Shown here piece after piece: positions 7,840-15,889 of a stretch of DNA of 26,731 bases. Positions within the stretch are counted from its first letter, which is position 1, and each line of letters opens with the position of its first letter. The notes beneath the pieces are model-generated. The model had not been told where the DNA came from. It made no database searches and worked only from the letters and a program-made list of their open reading frames with translations. Origin of the DNA: a bacterium (lineage in GTDB: Bacteria > Thermosulfidibacterota > Thermosulfidibacteria > Thermosulfidibacterales > Thermosulfidibacteraceae); assembly GCA_027022065.1 (NCBI GenBank), contig JALVZS010000124.1, forward strand, positions 1 through 26,731. Direction: 5' to 3'. The position numbers were made by a program, and so were the translations under genes.

Positions 7840-8852
7840 AGAAGATACTGGTCTTTGCCAGGGTGCCCATGAATCTTGTCTGTCTCAGCACCATTTATGA
7901 GAGGATAAAAGACGAATACTGCATAAAAGGAACGGGGAAGCCCTTGGGTATGGGGCTGAAGGAGCTTTATGAAAGGGCAGGCTGGGATGTGAAGCTGGTT
8001 AATCCCTTTTTTTCCAAGTTCTTGAAGTGGGACATGTACATATCCTCCGACATTTATCTTTTGGCCAAAAGGGCCAAGGTTAGGGTGCACACCTTTCACG
8101 GTGTTTCCTTTAAAGGCAGGGCCTACACTTACAAGGTGCTGGACTACGACAGGCTCTTTATAGTGGGACCTTACATGCTCAGACGCTTTGTGGAGAAGGG
8201 GATATTAAGGGAGGAGGATCCTAGGATCCTTAAGGTGGGTATGCCCAAGCTGGATCCTCTGGTTGACGGCACCTGGACAAAGGAAAAAGCTAGGGCATTT
8301 CTGGGATTGGAGGGGGAAGGCTTCGTGGCACTTTACGCTCCCACCTGGGGTGCAGCTTCCTCTCTTGAGCTTTACGGCGATCTTGTGGTGGATGTAGTGC
8401 TGAATCTAGGGGGGGGACTTATAGTTAAGCTTCACGATCACTCTTTGAGGAAGGAAAGGTGGCAAAGGAAGCTTTCCGAGTGGGAGAGCAGGGGCGTTTG
8501 CGTGTACAAAGGTGTGGACATTGTTCCTGCCATGGCAGTGTCTGATGTGCTCATAACCGATCTAAGTTCTGTTGCCAACGAGTATCTTCTGCTTAACAGG
8601 CCCATAGTTTATCTCTTCGTTCCCTCATATCATAGAAGGTACAAAGATACTGCGGACGAAGCCATGCTCTTTAGAACGGGTCCCTTGGTTGAAAGGCCGG
8701 ATCCTTCTGCCTTGGGGAAGGTGCTTGTTGAGTCCCTGGAGCATCCGGAGGCTTATGAAGAGGAGAGACTTTATTTGAAGGAACTTCTCTTCTACAATCC
8801 TGGGAGGGCCACGGAGGTTGCTGTATCTTACATAAGGGAGCTTTTGGAGTGA
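7836..8852 (+). CDS. CDP-glycerol/CDP-alditol phosphotransferase-like protein (TagB/TagF-like)
   Basis: The 338-residue protein resembles the CDP-glycerol:poly(glycerophosphate) glycerophosphotransferase family, which adds glycerol- or ribitol-phosphate to wall teichoic acids or related surface polymers. Visible family features are HTFHGVSFKGRAYTY, where substrate-binding His lie (about residues 86-100), APTWG near residue 170, and VLITDLSSVANEYLLLNRP (about 232-250), the donor-binding block normally TDYSS. It lacks a long extra N-terminal domain, so it looks like a single-addition (TagB-like) enzyme. It overlaps the genes on each side by 4 bp. The next gene encodes a probable cytidylyltransferase that might make its CDP-activated donor. 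Presence of this family in a diderm operon with Mla genes is notable. Confidence 0.75.
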   Translation: MKKILVFARVPMNLVCLSTIYERIKDEYCIKGTGKPLGMGLKELYERAGWDVKLVNPFFSKFLKWDMYISSDIYLLAKRAKVRVHTFHGVSFKGRAYTYKVLDYDRLFIVGPYMLRRFVEKGILREEDPRILKVGMPKLDPLVDGTWTKEKARAFLGLEGEGFVALYAPTWGAASSLELYGDLVVDVVLNLGGGLIVKLHDHSLRKERWQRKLSEWESRGVCVYKGVDIVPAMAVSDVLITDLSSVANEYLLLNRPIVYLFVPSYHRRYKDTADEAMLFRTGPLVERPDPSALGKVLVESLEHPEAYEEERLYLKELLFYNPGRATEVAVSYIRELLE

Positions 8853-9574
8853 GAGCTGTTCTTCTTGCAGCAGGGCAGGGCAAAAGGCTTCTTCCTTATA
8901 CTAAGGAGGTGCCCAAGGCGCTTTTGGAGGTTGATGAAGCAAGCGGTTTGACAATAATAGAGTATCAGGTGAGGCTTCTTAAACTCTGTGGCGTTGGAAA
9001 AATTGCGGTGGTTGTTGGGTATAGGGGTGAGAGGATAAAAGAGGTTTTGGGTCCTGAGATAACATACATTGATAATCCAGACTATGAAAGCACTAACAGC
9101 CTTTACTCCGCCTTTCTTGCCCTCCCCTTTATGGAAGGCGATGTGGTGGTTATGAATGCCGATGTGCTGTTTCACAAAGGGATACTGGAATCCCTTTTGA
9201 TGGACGATAGGGATGCGGTGATAACCGTTGATTCTTCTTCTTTTTTGGATGAAGAGACCATGAAGGTGAAGGTTGAGGATGGTCTGGTGGTGGACATAAG
9301 AAAAAACCTAGATCCCCGTGAGGCTTTTGGAGAGAACCTTGGAGTGGTGAGGTTTCGCGGAGAGGCCCTGGAGGTTCTAAAAGACGCCTTAAAGAGTCTT
9401 GTGAGCTTGGGAAGGGTGAAGGACTGGTTTCCCGCTGCCTTTAGGGAGTTTTTGAAGTTTAGGCCTCTTTACTTTCTTGATATTGCTGGTTTTCCCTGGA
9501 TTGAAGTGGATTTTCCCGAGGATTTATTTAAAGCTAGGAAAGAGATTTATCCTGCAGTGTGTTTGACAAGCTGA
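8849..9574 (+). CDS. Sugar/alditol-phosphate nucleotidyltransferase (probable cytidylyltransferase)
   Basis: This NTP-transferase (Rossmann-like, 241 residues) activates a phosphorylated sugar, alditol or similar small molecule. It shows the nucleotide-binding signature LAAGQGKRL (6-14) with Lys23 in VPKALLEV. The metal-binding Asp105 is in MNADVLF, STNSLYSAF lies at 81-89, and WIEVDFPEDLFKA near the end supplies the second acidic pair. The STNSLYS block and the short length are like LicC and inositol-phosphate cytidylyltransferases, so CTP is my preferred nucleotide, but this is inference. The start is GTG at 8849, overlapping the previous stop as GTGA. The feo promoter -35 (9563-9568) lies inside its last codons. 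It ends the long panB operon. Confidence 0.78.
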   Translation: MRAVLLAAGQGKRLLPYTKEVPKALLEVDEASGLTIIEYQVRLLKLCGVGKIAVVVGYRGERIKEVLGPEITYIDNPDYESTNSLYSAFLALPFMEGDVVVMNADVLFHKGILESLLMDDRDAVITVDSSSFLDEETMKVKVEDGLVVDIRKNLDPREAFGENLGVVRFRGEALEVLKDALKSLVSLGRVKDWFPAAFREFLKFRPLYFLDIAGFPWIEVDFPEDLFKARKEIYPAVCLTS

Positions 9575-9594
9575 GTGTTAGATGATACTAACAC
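9563..9594 (+). promoter_or_regulatory. feo promoter with overlapping palindromic operator
   Basis: TTGACA at 9563-9568 and TACTAA at 9586-9591 are separated by 17 bp. Across the spacer and -10 lies a perfect inverted repeat, GTGTTAG (9575-9581) and CTAACAC (9588-9594), with a 6-nt centre. A repressor bound there would block RNA polymerase. TTAG-N6-CTAA resembles sites of iron-dependent DtxR-type repressors, so iron-responsive repression is a reasonable inference. The -10 itself is weak. Confidence 0.6.
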
Positions 9595-9614
9595 ATATCA
9601 AACGAGGGAGGGCT

Positions 9615-9857
9615 ATGGTGCCACTTGCCATGTGCAAGGAGGGAGAAAGGGTAGTGGTGAAAGGAATAGCTGGGGGAAGGGGCATAAGAAGCATGCTGGA
9701 GGCCATGGGCATTGTGCCGGGGATTGTGATGGAGATTTTGAAAAGTGGCCCTGGCCCTGTGGTGGTTAAGGTGAACGGCACAAGGCTGGCCCTGGGATGG
9801 GGGCAGGCCATGAAGGTTTACTGTGAGGTTTACAACGATGAGGCTGTCGGAGCTTGA
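9615..9857 (+). CDS. feoA: FeoA-domain protein (first copy)
   Basis: FeoA is a small SH3-like cytoplasmic protein that supports the FeoB ferrous iron transporter. I place the start at ATG 9615 (MVPLAMCKEGERVVVKGI), giving 80 residues. GGGAGGG at 9606-9612 is an excellent ribosome site, FeoA proteins normally start this way, and the upstream ATG at 9582 lies inside the promoter palindrome. The family core is visible: LEAMGIVPG (the LxxMGlxPG element), VVKVNGTRLALG and a final hydrophobic strand. It overlaps the second feoA by 20 bp. Confidence 0.92.
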   Translation: MVPLAMCKEGERVVVKGIAGGRGIRSMLEAMGIVPGIVMEILKSGPGPVVVKVNGTRLALGWGQAMKVYCEVYNDEAVGA

Positions 9858-10062
9858 GCTGGGAAAAGAGGCCGTGGTTGTACACATTGGGGGAAACGGG
9901 TTTCTGAAGAGAAGGTTGAGGGAGATGGGATTGGTTAAGGGTGAAAAGCTTAAGGTTGAACACATAGCCCCTTTAGGGGATCCCATAGAAGTGGTTATAA
10001 AGGGCACCCGCATCTCCCTGAGAAAGAGCGAGGCAGATCTTGTTGAGGTTGAGCAGCTGTGA
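9838..10062 (+). CDS. feoA: FeoA-domain protein (second copy)
   Basis: This is a second FeoA-like SH3 protein of 74 residues from ATG 9838 ([17 protein letters not shown]). The core [14 protein letters not shown] and [17 protein letters not shown] is typical. A GTG at 9823 would add five residues but falls earlier than the family start. It overlaps the first feoA by 20 bp and feoB as GTGA (10059-10062). Two tandem FeoA proteins before FeoB occur in several anaerobes; the two copies are clearly diverged from each other, so they may have separate roles in regulating or gating FeoB. Confidence 0.92.
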   Translation: MRLSELELGKEAVVVHIGGNGFLKRRLREMGLVKGEKLKVEHIAPLGDPIEVVIKGTRISLRKSEADLVEVEQL

Positions 10063-12212
10063 AGGAAAGGATCGTAATAGCCTTTGTGGGGAATCCCAAT
10101 GTGGGAAAGACCGCTCTTATAAATGCCATCTCCGGTGCCCAGCTGAAGGTGGGAAACTGGCCTGGGGTCACCGTTGAGAAGAAAGAAGCTTTCTTTACCC
10201 ATAGAGGCGTTGAGTTCAGGCTTGTGGATCTTCCCGGCATTTACAGCCTTTCTCCATACACACTTGAGGAGAGGATCTCACAGGAGTTTCTGCTGGAAGA
10301 GCGCCCTGATGCCGTTGTAAATGTGCTTGACTCCACCAATTTAGAGCGCAACCTATACCTGACCACCCAGCTTGCGGATCTTGAGATACCTACGGTGGTT
10401 GTCCTCAACATGTGGGATGAGTTCCAGTCTAAGGGTTATCAGCTTGATCTCAAGATGCTTGAGAGGGTTTTGGGAGTGCCCTGTGTGCCCACGGCGGCCA
10501 CCAAGGGAAAAGGGGTTGATGAGGTTCTGGACGCAGTGCTGGAGGTGGTGGAAAAAAGCCGTGTTCCTAGAAAGGTCCGCTTCAAAAGGATCATAGAGGA
10601 GGAGCTGTCAAAGATAGAAAAGAGGCTCAAAGAGGCGGGTTGTCCCTATCCTATCCGCTGGAGTGCGGTAAAGCTCCTTGAAGGGGATGGGTTTTTTTCC
10701 GAAAAGCTTTTCTCCAAGATAAAGCTGGATGTGTCCTTCGTGGAAGAAGCTGTAGAGCGGATAGAGGCCCATTACGGGGACGATGTGGAAACCGTGCTTG
10801 CAGAGCAGAGATACGGCTACATAAACGGACTTTTGAAGGAGGTGTTCAAGAGGCCCATCCAGCACAAGATGGAGCTTACTGATATCATTGACAAGGTGCT
10901 GCTCAACAGAGTTTTGGGACTTCCTGTGTTCTTCGTGATGGTTTACCTCATGTTCAAGGTTACCTTTGACGGCAGTGCCCCTTTTATTGACTGGATGGAC
11001 GGCTTTATTAATGGGTTTCTGGGAAAGTGGATTTCCTACCTTCTGTATCAGGCTCACCTGCCCGGGTGGCTTCGTTCCCTCGTTGTGGGGGGTATATTTC
11101 AGGGTGTGGGTCTGGTCCTATCCTTTATCCCTCTTATGCTGATCCTCTACATATTTATGGCCCTTCTTGAGGAAAGCGGTTACATGGCAAGGGCTGCCTT
11201 TCTCATGGACAGGGTGATGCACGCCGTTGGGCTTCACGGAAAGTCCTTCATCCCGCTGGTGATAGGCTTTGGGTGCAATGTGCCAGCTATCCTTGCCACA
11301 AGAACGCTGGAGAACGAAAGGGACAGAAAGCTCACAGCGCTTCTTGTTCCCTTTATGTCCTGCGGAGCGAGGCTTCCCATATACGCGCTTTTTACGGGCA
11401 TCTTCTTTGTGAGGCACAGGGCAGAGGTGGTGTTTCTCATGTACCTTCTGGGAATGCTGGTTTCTCTAATAGTGGGTTTGGTCCTCAGAAGGACCGTGTT
11501 TTCTGGTGAGGCTCCGCCTTTTATCATGGAGCTTCCTCCTTATAGGCTTCCCACGCTGAAGATGATATGGAACTCCGCCTGGTTCAGGACTAAGGCATTT
11601 ATAAGAAAGGCTGGAACCATAATAACCCTAGCTATGGTTATACTGTGGCTCTTTTTGAACATCCCCTTTGGTGCTCCCGTTGAGAAGTCTCTGTTGGGAA
11701 GATTCTCAAGGGGGATTTCCTTTGTGTTTGTGCCTGCAGGCTTCGGCCACGACTGGAGAACAGTTGCTGCGCTTATCCCAGGGACTGCTGCCAAGGAGAT
11801 AGTGGTGGGTGCTTTGGGGCAGCTATACGGAGGGGCTTCTTCCAGCTACAGCTCTGAAGAGATTAACCCTGGCTCCTTTAGAGAGGATCTCAAAGAGCAG
11901 GTGGTCTCTTTCTTTGGTGCCTTCAAAGAGGCCTTTAGAAATATATTCATGTCCTGGAAGAGCAGCGTGTTCTCGGGAGAAGAAGAGGAGCTGGGGGAGG
12001 TGGCTAAAAGCATAGCTCACTCCTTTACGCCTCTTCAGGCCTTCTGCTACATGGTGTTTTGTCTGCTTTGGATGCCCTGCATCTCCACACTGGGTATAAT
12101 CTATCAGGAGTTTGGCTGGAGCATGGTGGGTATGTCTTTGGCCATAACCACCATTGTGCCCTGGGTGGTTTCAAGCTTGATATACAACGTGGGAAGGCTT
12201 TTGGGCTACTGA
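10059..12212 (+). CDS. feoB: Ferrous iron transport protein FeoB
   Basis: FeoB is the inner-membrane ferrous iron transporter with an N-terminal G-protein domain. In the 717-residue protein the GTPase motifs are intact: G1 GNPNVGKT (11-18), G2 Thr38 in GVTVE, G3 DLPG (57-60) and G4 NMWD (117-120). The membrane part begins near residue 285. It carries the two gate blocks with conserved cysteines, [18 protein letters not shown] and [14 protein letters not shown], and the C-terminal Gate repeat [21 protein letters not shown]. The start GTG at 10059 overlaps the second feoA stop. Its last 42 bp overlap the convergent mtaB gene. Expression is probably set by the palindromic promoter before feoA. 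Confidence 0.97.
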   Translation: MKERIVIAFVGNPNVGKTALINAISGAQLKVGNWPGVTVEKKEAFFTHRGVEFRLVDLPGIYSLSPYTLEERISQEFLLEERPDAVVNVLDSTNLERNLYLTTQLADLEIPTVVVLNMWDEFQSKGYQLDLKMLERVLGVPCVPTAATKGKGVDEVLDAVLEVVEKSRVPRKVRFKRIIEEELSKIEKRLKEAGCPYPIRWSAVKLLEGDGFFSEKLFSKIKLDVSFVEEAVERIEAHYGDDVETVLAEQRYGYINGLLKEVFKRPIQHKMELTDIIDKVLLNRVLGLPVFFVMVYLMFKVTFDGSAPFIDWMDGFINGFLGKWISYLLYQAHLPGWLRSLVVGGIFQGVGLVLSFIPLMLILYIFMALLEESGYMARAAFLMDRVMHAVGLHGKSFIPLVIGFGCNVPAILATRTLENERDRKLTALLVPFMSCGARLPIYALFTGIFFVRHRAEVVFLMYLLGMLVSLIVGLVLRRTVFSGEAPPFIMELPPYRLPTLKMIWNSAWFRTKAFIRKAGTIITLAMVILWLFLNIPFGAPVEKSLLGRFSRGISFVFVPAGFGHDWRTVAALIPGTAAKEIVVGALGQLYGGASSSYSSEEINPGSFREDLKEQVVSFFGAFKEAFRNIFMSWKSSVFSGEEEELGEVAKSIAHSFTPLQAFCYMVFCLLWMPCISTLGIIYQEFGWSMVGMSLAITTIVPWVVSSLIYNVGRLLGY

Positions 12213-13484
12213 GGCTAGGGCTTTATCCTCAATTCGCTTTAAGAGCTTGAACTTCAGAACCTTTCTTTTTAGGTGGGTGATGTCCTCCTTTACCAAAAGT
12301 GTGATGTAATTTTCTGAAACTGCCATGCTGTAGCCTTCTCTGCTCTTTCTTCCCTCAACCACCGCGTCCACCTCTTTTCCTAATAAGCCTTCCACAAACA
12401 CCCTTTTCTTTTTCTGTTTTAGCTCGTTCAACCTTTCCCATCTCTTTCTCTTTATGTCCGGCCTAACCTGCGGTCTCATATCTGCTGCAGGTGTTTGGGG
12501 TCTGGGGGAAAAGGAGAAGATATGCATGTAATATATGGGCAACCTTTCAATGAGCCTGTATGTGGCCTCAAAGTCTTCCTCTGTTTCTGTGGGAAAGCCT
12601 ACTATGACATCCAGCCCTATCCCAACCGTGGGGATTTTTTCCCATATCTTCATTATGAGGTCCTCAAAGAATCTCGCTGTGTATGGGCGCTTCATTAGTT
12701 TAAGTATCCTGTCGCTTCCGCTTTGAAGCGGGATGTGCAGGTGCTTGGCGATCTTATCCGTTGACGCCATGAGATAGATTAGCTCATCGGAGATTTCCGT
12801 TGGCTCAAGGGATGAGAGCCTTATCTTTTTGAGCCCTTCTATCTTTAGAAGCTCTTCCAGTAATCCCACAAGGTTGCTTCTCTTTCCTCTGTAAAGTCCA
12901 AGATGGGTGCCTGTGAGCACCACCTCTTCAAAGCCCGCATCCACCAACCTTTTGACTTCATTTACCACAAAGTCCTCATCTGCGCACCTCGCGGGCCCTC
13001 TCGCCCTCCAGACTATGCAGTAGGAGCAGCTTCTGTTGCACCCCTCCTGTATCTTTACGAAGGCCCTGGAGTGGTTGTGAAAGCCCTCTATGGGCATGGG
13101 GTTGAAGCTTCTGCTGAAGGGGGAGATCCTTACGAGGGGAATTCCGCCCTTTAAGGCTTCCTCAACGATACTTGGCATGTGAAGCTTTTCCTCGTTTCCT
13201 GTAACCACGTGCGCTCCTGCCTCTAGGGCCTGCTCTGGAAAAAGCTGCGTCATACAGCCTGTGGCAACCACCAGGGCATTTGGATTCCTCTTTAGAGCCT
13301 GTCTTATGCTCTGTCTGGCCTTGGCGTCTGCCTGGGCTGTTACTGTGCAGGTGTTTATAATGTAAACATCTGCTTTTTCTCTGAAGTTCACTATCTTCCA
13401 GCCCGCCTTTTCAAACTGCTCCCTCATAAACTCGGTTTCAAACTGGTTCAGTTTGCACCCTATTGCGTAAAAGGCCACCTTCAT
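12171..13484 (-). CDS. mtaB: tRNA (N6-L-threonylcarbamoyladenosine(37)-C2)-methylthiotransferase MtaB
   Basis: MtaB is a radical-SAM enzyme that adds a methylthio group to t6A37 in tRNAs reading ANN codons. From ATG 13484 ([16 protein letters not shown]) it has 437 residues. The UPF0004 cluster cysteines are Cys10, Cys46 and Cys77. The radical-SAM motif CNRSCSYC supplies Cys149, Cys153 and Cys156. Downstream are [19 protein letters not shown] and [16 protein letters not shown], and a C-terminal TRAM-like domain follows from about residue 365. CKLNQ rather than the MiaB pattern favours MtaB. An earlier in-frame start at 13523 is less likely, because AAAGGCGAC sits just before 13484. Its 3' end runs 42 bp into feoB on the opposite strand. 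Divergent from the acyl-CoA genes. Confidence 0.93.
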   Translation of the reverse strand: MKVAFYAIGCKLNQFETEFMREQFEKAGWKIVNFREKADVYIINTCTVTAQADAKARQSIRQALKRNPNALVVATGCMTQLFPEQALEAGAHVVTGNEEKLHMPSIVEEALKGGIPLVRISPFSRSFNPMPIEGFHNHSRAFVKIQEGCNRSCSYCIVWRARGPARCADEDFVVNEVKRLVDAGFEEVVLTGTHLGLYRGKRSNLVGLLEELLKIEGLKKIRLSSLEPTEISDELIYLMASTDKIAKHLHIPLQSGSDRILKLMKRPYTARFFEDLIMKIWEKIPTVGIGLDVIVGFPTETEEDFEATYRLIERLPIYYMHIFSFSPRPQTPAADMRPQVRPDIKRKRWERLNELKQKKKRVFVEGLLGKEVDAVVEGRKSREGYSMAVSENYITLLVKEDITHLKRKVLKFKLLKRIEDKALASVAQKPSHVVYQA

Positions 13485-13527
13485 GTCGCCTTTATGAATA
13501 TAGCTTGATAGGGCCTGAATCAAAGGG

Positions 13528-13555
13528 TTGATTGAAAATTTTCTCTCGTTATGTT
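13528..13555 (+). promoter_or_regulatory. Candidate promoter for the hydroxyacyl-CoA dehydrogenase operon
   Basis: TTGATT (13528-13533) and TATGTT (13550-13555) are spaced 16 bp in the 113-bp divergent gap. A short palindrome GAAAATTTTC (13534-13543) lies inside the spacer and AAATTT-type repeats follow, so a regulator site is possible. The boxes are each imperfect and this is a weak call. A good ribosome site, GGAGG, at 13585-13589 precedes the start at 13598. Confidence 0.3.
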
Positions 13556-13597
13556 TAACTAAATTTAAAGCAAATAAAATTTTCTGGAGGTGTAGCG

Positions 13598-14467
13598 ATG
13601 AAGCTGGAGGATATTAAAACCATTGGTGTGTGCGGTGCGGGAACCATGGGTTCTGGCATTGCACAGGTTGCGGCGGCTTCTGGATTCAACGTTATTCTGA
13701 GGGATATATCGGACGAGGCCCTTGAAAGGGGCATGAACATCATCAAAAAGAGCTTGGGCAGGATAGTAAAGAAGGGCAAGATGACCCAAGAAGAGGCGGA
13801 TGCGGTTATCAGCAGGATAAAGACCACCAAAGATCTTAACGATCTCAAGGACGCTGACTACGTGATAGAGGCGGTCTTTGAGAAGATGGAGCTTAAGAAG
13901 GAGCTTTTCGGTGAGCTTGACAAGATCACAAGGCCCGAGGTGGTTCTTGCCACGAACACATCTTCTCTTTCCATAACCGAGATAGCCGCTTCCACTAGCA
14001 GACCTGATAAGGTGGTGGGTATGCACTTCTTCAATCCTGTGCCGGTTCTTCCTCTGGTGGAGATAGTAAAGGGGCTTACCACTTCCGATGAAACGGTGGA
14101 ACTTGCCTATCAGCTTGCCAAGAAGATGGGCAAATCTCCCATAAAGACCAAGGATCAGCCTGGATTTATCGTGAACAGGATACTTGTGCCCTATATGAAC
14201 GAGGCGGCGTGGGCCTACATGGAGGGTGTGGGAACGGTTGAGGAGATAGATGAGGCCATGAAGCTTGGTGCAAACATGCCTATTGGTCCTTTAGCGCTGA
14301 TAGATCTTGTGGGAGTGGATATTACGCTGGATGTTTTGGAGGTGTTTTATAAAGAGTTTGGTGATCCCAAGTTTAGGCCTGCGCCCATTCTGAGGCAGAT
14401 GGTCAGGGCAGGCCATCTTGGAAGAAAGACGGGAAGGGGCTTTTATGTTTACGAGGACAAAACCTAA
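13598..14467 (+). CDS. 3-hydroxyacyl-CoA (3-hydroxybutyryl-CoA) dehydrogenase
   Basis: This enzyme interconverts acetoacetyl-CoA and 3-hydroxybutyryl-CoA (or longer homologues) with NAD(P). The 289-residue length is that of the stand-alone short-chain enzyme (Hbd/PaaH type). The dinucleotide-binding loop GAGTMG is at residues 13-18. The catalytic region is visible as TNTSSLSIT and GMHFFNPVPVLPLVEIV (with the catalytic His), followed by DQPGFIVNRILVPYMNEA. The end HLGRKTGRGFYVYED is also a family hallmark. The crotonase gene follows after a short gap with a strong ribosome site, so the two enzymes probably act in succession in butyrate/crotonate metabolism or beta-oxidation. Direction of flux cannot be inferred. 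Confidence 0.95.
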   Translation: MKLEDIKTIGVCGAGTMGSGIAQVAAASGFNVILRDISDEALERGMNIIKKSLGRIVKKGKMTQEEADAVISRIKTTKDLNDLKDADYVIEAVFEKMELKKELFGELDKITRPEVVLATNTSSLSITEIAASTSRPDKVVGMHFFNPVPVLPLVEIVKGLTTSDETVELAYQLAKKMGKSPIKTKDQPGFIVNRILVPYMNEAAWAYMEGVGTVEEIDEAMKLGANMPIGPLALIDLVGVDITLDVLEVFYKEFGDPKFRPAPILRQMVRAGHLGRKTGRGFYVYEDKT

Positions 14468-14482
14468 TGGGAGGTGACGGCT

Positions 14483-15268
14483 ATGGCCTATGAAACGCTT
14501 ATTGTGGAGAAAAGGGAAGACGGAATAGCAGTTGTTACCATCAACAGGCCCAAGGTACTTAATGCCCTTAATGCCACGGTGATTGATGAGCTTGAGAAGT
14601 GCTTTACAGAGCTAAAGGATGATCCTCAGGTGAAGGCGGTGATTCTTACAGGTGCAGGAGACAAGGCCTTTGTGGCAGGTGCTGACATAAGTGGTCTTGT
14701 GGAGTTAAACCCGCTTCAGGGCAAGGAGTTTGCTGAAAGGGGCCAGAGGGTTTTCAATCTCATAGAAAACCTCGGTAAGCCTGTGATAGCGGCCATAAAC
14801 GGCTATGCTCTGGGTGGTGGCTGCGAGCTTGCCATGGCTTGCACCTTGAGGGTTGCCTCTGAGAAGGCAAAGCTCGGCCAGCCTGAGGTGAATCTTGGAA
14901 TCATTCCAGGATACGGCGGCACCCAGAGGCTTCCCAGGCTTGTTGGCAAGGGCAGGGCTATGGAGCTGATACTCACCGGGCGCATGGTGGATGCACAGGA
15001 GGCTTACCAGATAGGGCTGGTTAACAAGGTGGTTCCTCATGAGAAACTCATGGACGAGGCCATAGAGCTTGCCAAGACCATCATGTCCAAAGGTCCTCTT
15101 GCGGTCAAATATGCTATGGAAGCCGTGAACAGAGGGCTTGAGGTGAGCCTTGAGGAAGGTCTGAGAATAGAGGCTGATCTATTCGGCATCTGCTGTGCCA
15201 CGGAGGACAAGACAGAGGGAACCAAGGCCTTCTTGGAGAAGAGAAAGCCCAACTTCCAGGGCAGGTAA
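14483..15268 (+). CDS. Enoyl-CoA hydratase / crotonase
   Basis: This crotonase-fold enzyme hydrates crotonyl-CoA or a related enoyl-CoA to 3-hydroxyacyl-CoA, the partner step of the dehydrogenase just upstream. From ATG 14483 (MAYETLIVEK) it has 261 residues. GGGAGGTGA at 14469-14477 makes this start better than the GTG at 14474. Oxyanion-hole segments AFVAGADIS and GYALGGGCELAMAC are present. Both catalytic glutamates are conserved, one in GGGCE and one in GQPE ahead of LGIIPGYGGTQR, which supports true hydratase activity rather than another crotonase-family reaction. A GC-rich hairpin lies directly after the stop. Confidence 0.94.
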   Translation: MAYETLIVEKREDGIAVVTINRPKVLNALNATVIDELEKCFTELKDDPQVKAVILTGAGDKAFVAGADISGLVELNPLQGKEFAERGQRVFNLIENLGKPVIAAINGYALGGGCELAMACTLRVASEKAKLGQPEVNLGIIPGYGGTQRLPRLVGKGRAMELILTGRMVDAQEAYQIGLVNKVVPHEKLMDEAIELAKTIMSKGPLAVKYAMEAVNRGLEVSLEEGLRIEADLFGICCATEDKTEGTKAFLEKRKPNFQGR

Positions 15269-15276
15269 ACTTCACA

Positions 15277-15307
15277 GGGAGGCTTCCCGCCTCCCTCATT
15301 AATTTTT
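15277..15307 (+). terminator. Probable intrinsic terminator after the crotonase gene
   Basis: GGGAGGC (15277-15283) pairs perfectly with GCCTCCC (15289-15295) around a TTCCC loop. TCATTAATTTTT follows. The stem is short (7 bp) but all strong, and the T tract is interrupted, so termination may be partial. If it works, the toxin-antitoxin and sel genes need read-through or a promoter of their own, and I see no good one in this gap. Confidence 0.55.
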
Positions 15308-15318
15308 GAGGTTATCCC

Positions 15319-15552
15319 ATGGCTGTTATTAAGGTTGAAGAGGCTGTGCTTGAAGTTATGGAAAAGCTTTCCAAACTTACGGGAAAGCCAAAAGAAAAGG
15401 TACTAGCAGTGGCTTTACGCAGGTATCTTAAGGAGCTGGAACGGAGGAATATAATTGAGAAAATGGTGAAAGCTGCTAAGCAAATAAAATCTGATCTTGA
15501 GGCTTTGAAGGATATTGAGCAATTGGATGAGCTAGCAGGGGATGGTTTTTAG
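15319..15552 (+). CDS. Putative antitoxin of a MazF-type toxin-antitoxin pair
   Basis: A 77-residue protein ends by overlapping a MazF-like toxin gene by 11 bp, the usual antitoxin-toxin layout. The N-terminal half (VIKVEEAVLEVMEKLSKLTG, then LAVALRRYLKELERR) has the size and strand-helix-helix look of a ribbon-helix-helix DNA-binding domain. The C-terminal half is a charged helix ending in DELAGDGF, which would wrap the toxin. I do not recognise a specific antitoxin family. GAGGTT at 15307-15312 is a reasonable ribosome site. Base composition is visibly more AT-rich than the neighbouring genes, suggesting acquisition by transfer. Autoregulation is typical for such pairs but no operator is evident. 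Confidence 0.75.
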   Translation: MAVIKVEEAVLEVMEKLSKLTGKPKEKVLAVALRRYLKELERRNIIEKMVKAAKQIKSDLEALKDIEQLDELAGDGF

Positions 15553-15889
15553 AAGAGGAGATATCTATTTAGTCAAATTTAGTGGTTCTAGAGGCATTGA
15601 GCCTGGTAAGGTTAGGCCAGCCATTATTTTTCAATCCCAGGAATTACTGGATTTGGAATACCCAACGGTCATAGTAATATCTCTGACTACTCATTTGAAA
15701 GGTGGTTTCCCTTTGAGGGTGAGGATAAGAAAAAGGGATAAGCTTGAAAAAGATTCCGATGCTATGATTGATCAGGTGAGAGCCATAGATGCTAGAAGAA
15801 TAATTCCTGAAAGGTTGGCTTCTTTGAAAGAATCTGAGGTTAAGATCATAGAAGAAGCTCTCTTGGTGGTGCTTGGGATAGGTTTATGA
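15542..15889 (+). CDS. MazF/PemK-type endoribonuclease toxin
   Basis: This 115-residue protein matches the MazF/PemK mRNA interferase family. The start FRRGDIYLVKF, then GIEPGKVRPAIIFQ with the conserved Arg-Pro pair, leads into the central strand VIVISLTTHL with the Ser/Thr of the active site. DQVRAIDARRI closes the core. All expected key residues are present, so it is probably an active sequence-specific RNase kept inhibited by the 77-residue partner. The start ATG at 15542 lies within the antitoxin 3' end. The stop TGA overlaps the selA start (ATGA, 15886-15889). Composition is AT-rich like the antitoxin. Target sequence cannot be inferred. Confidence 0.9.
   Translation: MVFRRGDIYLVKFSGSRGIEPGKVRPAIIFQSQELLDLEYPTVIVISLTTHLKGGFPLRVRIRKRDKLEKDSDAMIDQVRAIDARRIIPERLASLKESEVKIIEEALLVVLGIGL

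Noticed and set aside
9582-9614. An upstream start for the first feoA (ATG 9582, 11 extra residues)
   Set aside because: The codon lies in the promoter palindrome, has no ribosome site and extends beyond the normal FeoA start; ATG 9615 has GGGAGGG in position.
13598-15268. Selenoprotein genes with in-frame UGA next to selAB
   Set aside because: Both acyl-CoA genes and the other neighbours are full length in standard code with intact active sites, and no frame interruption at UGA was noticed.
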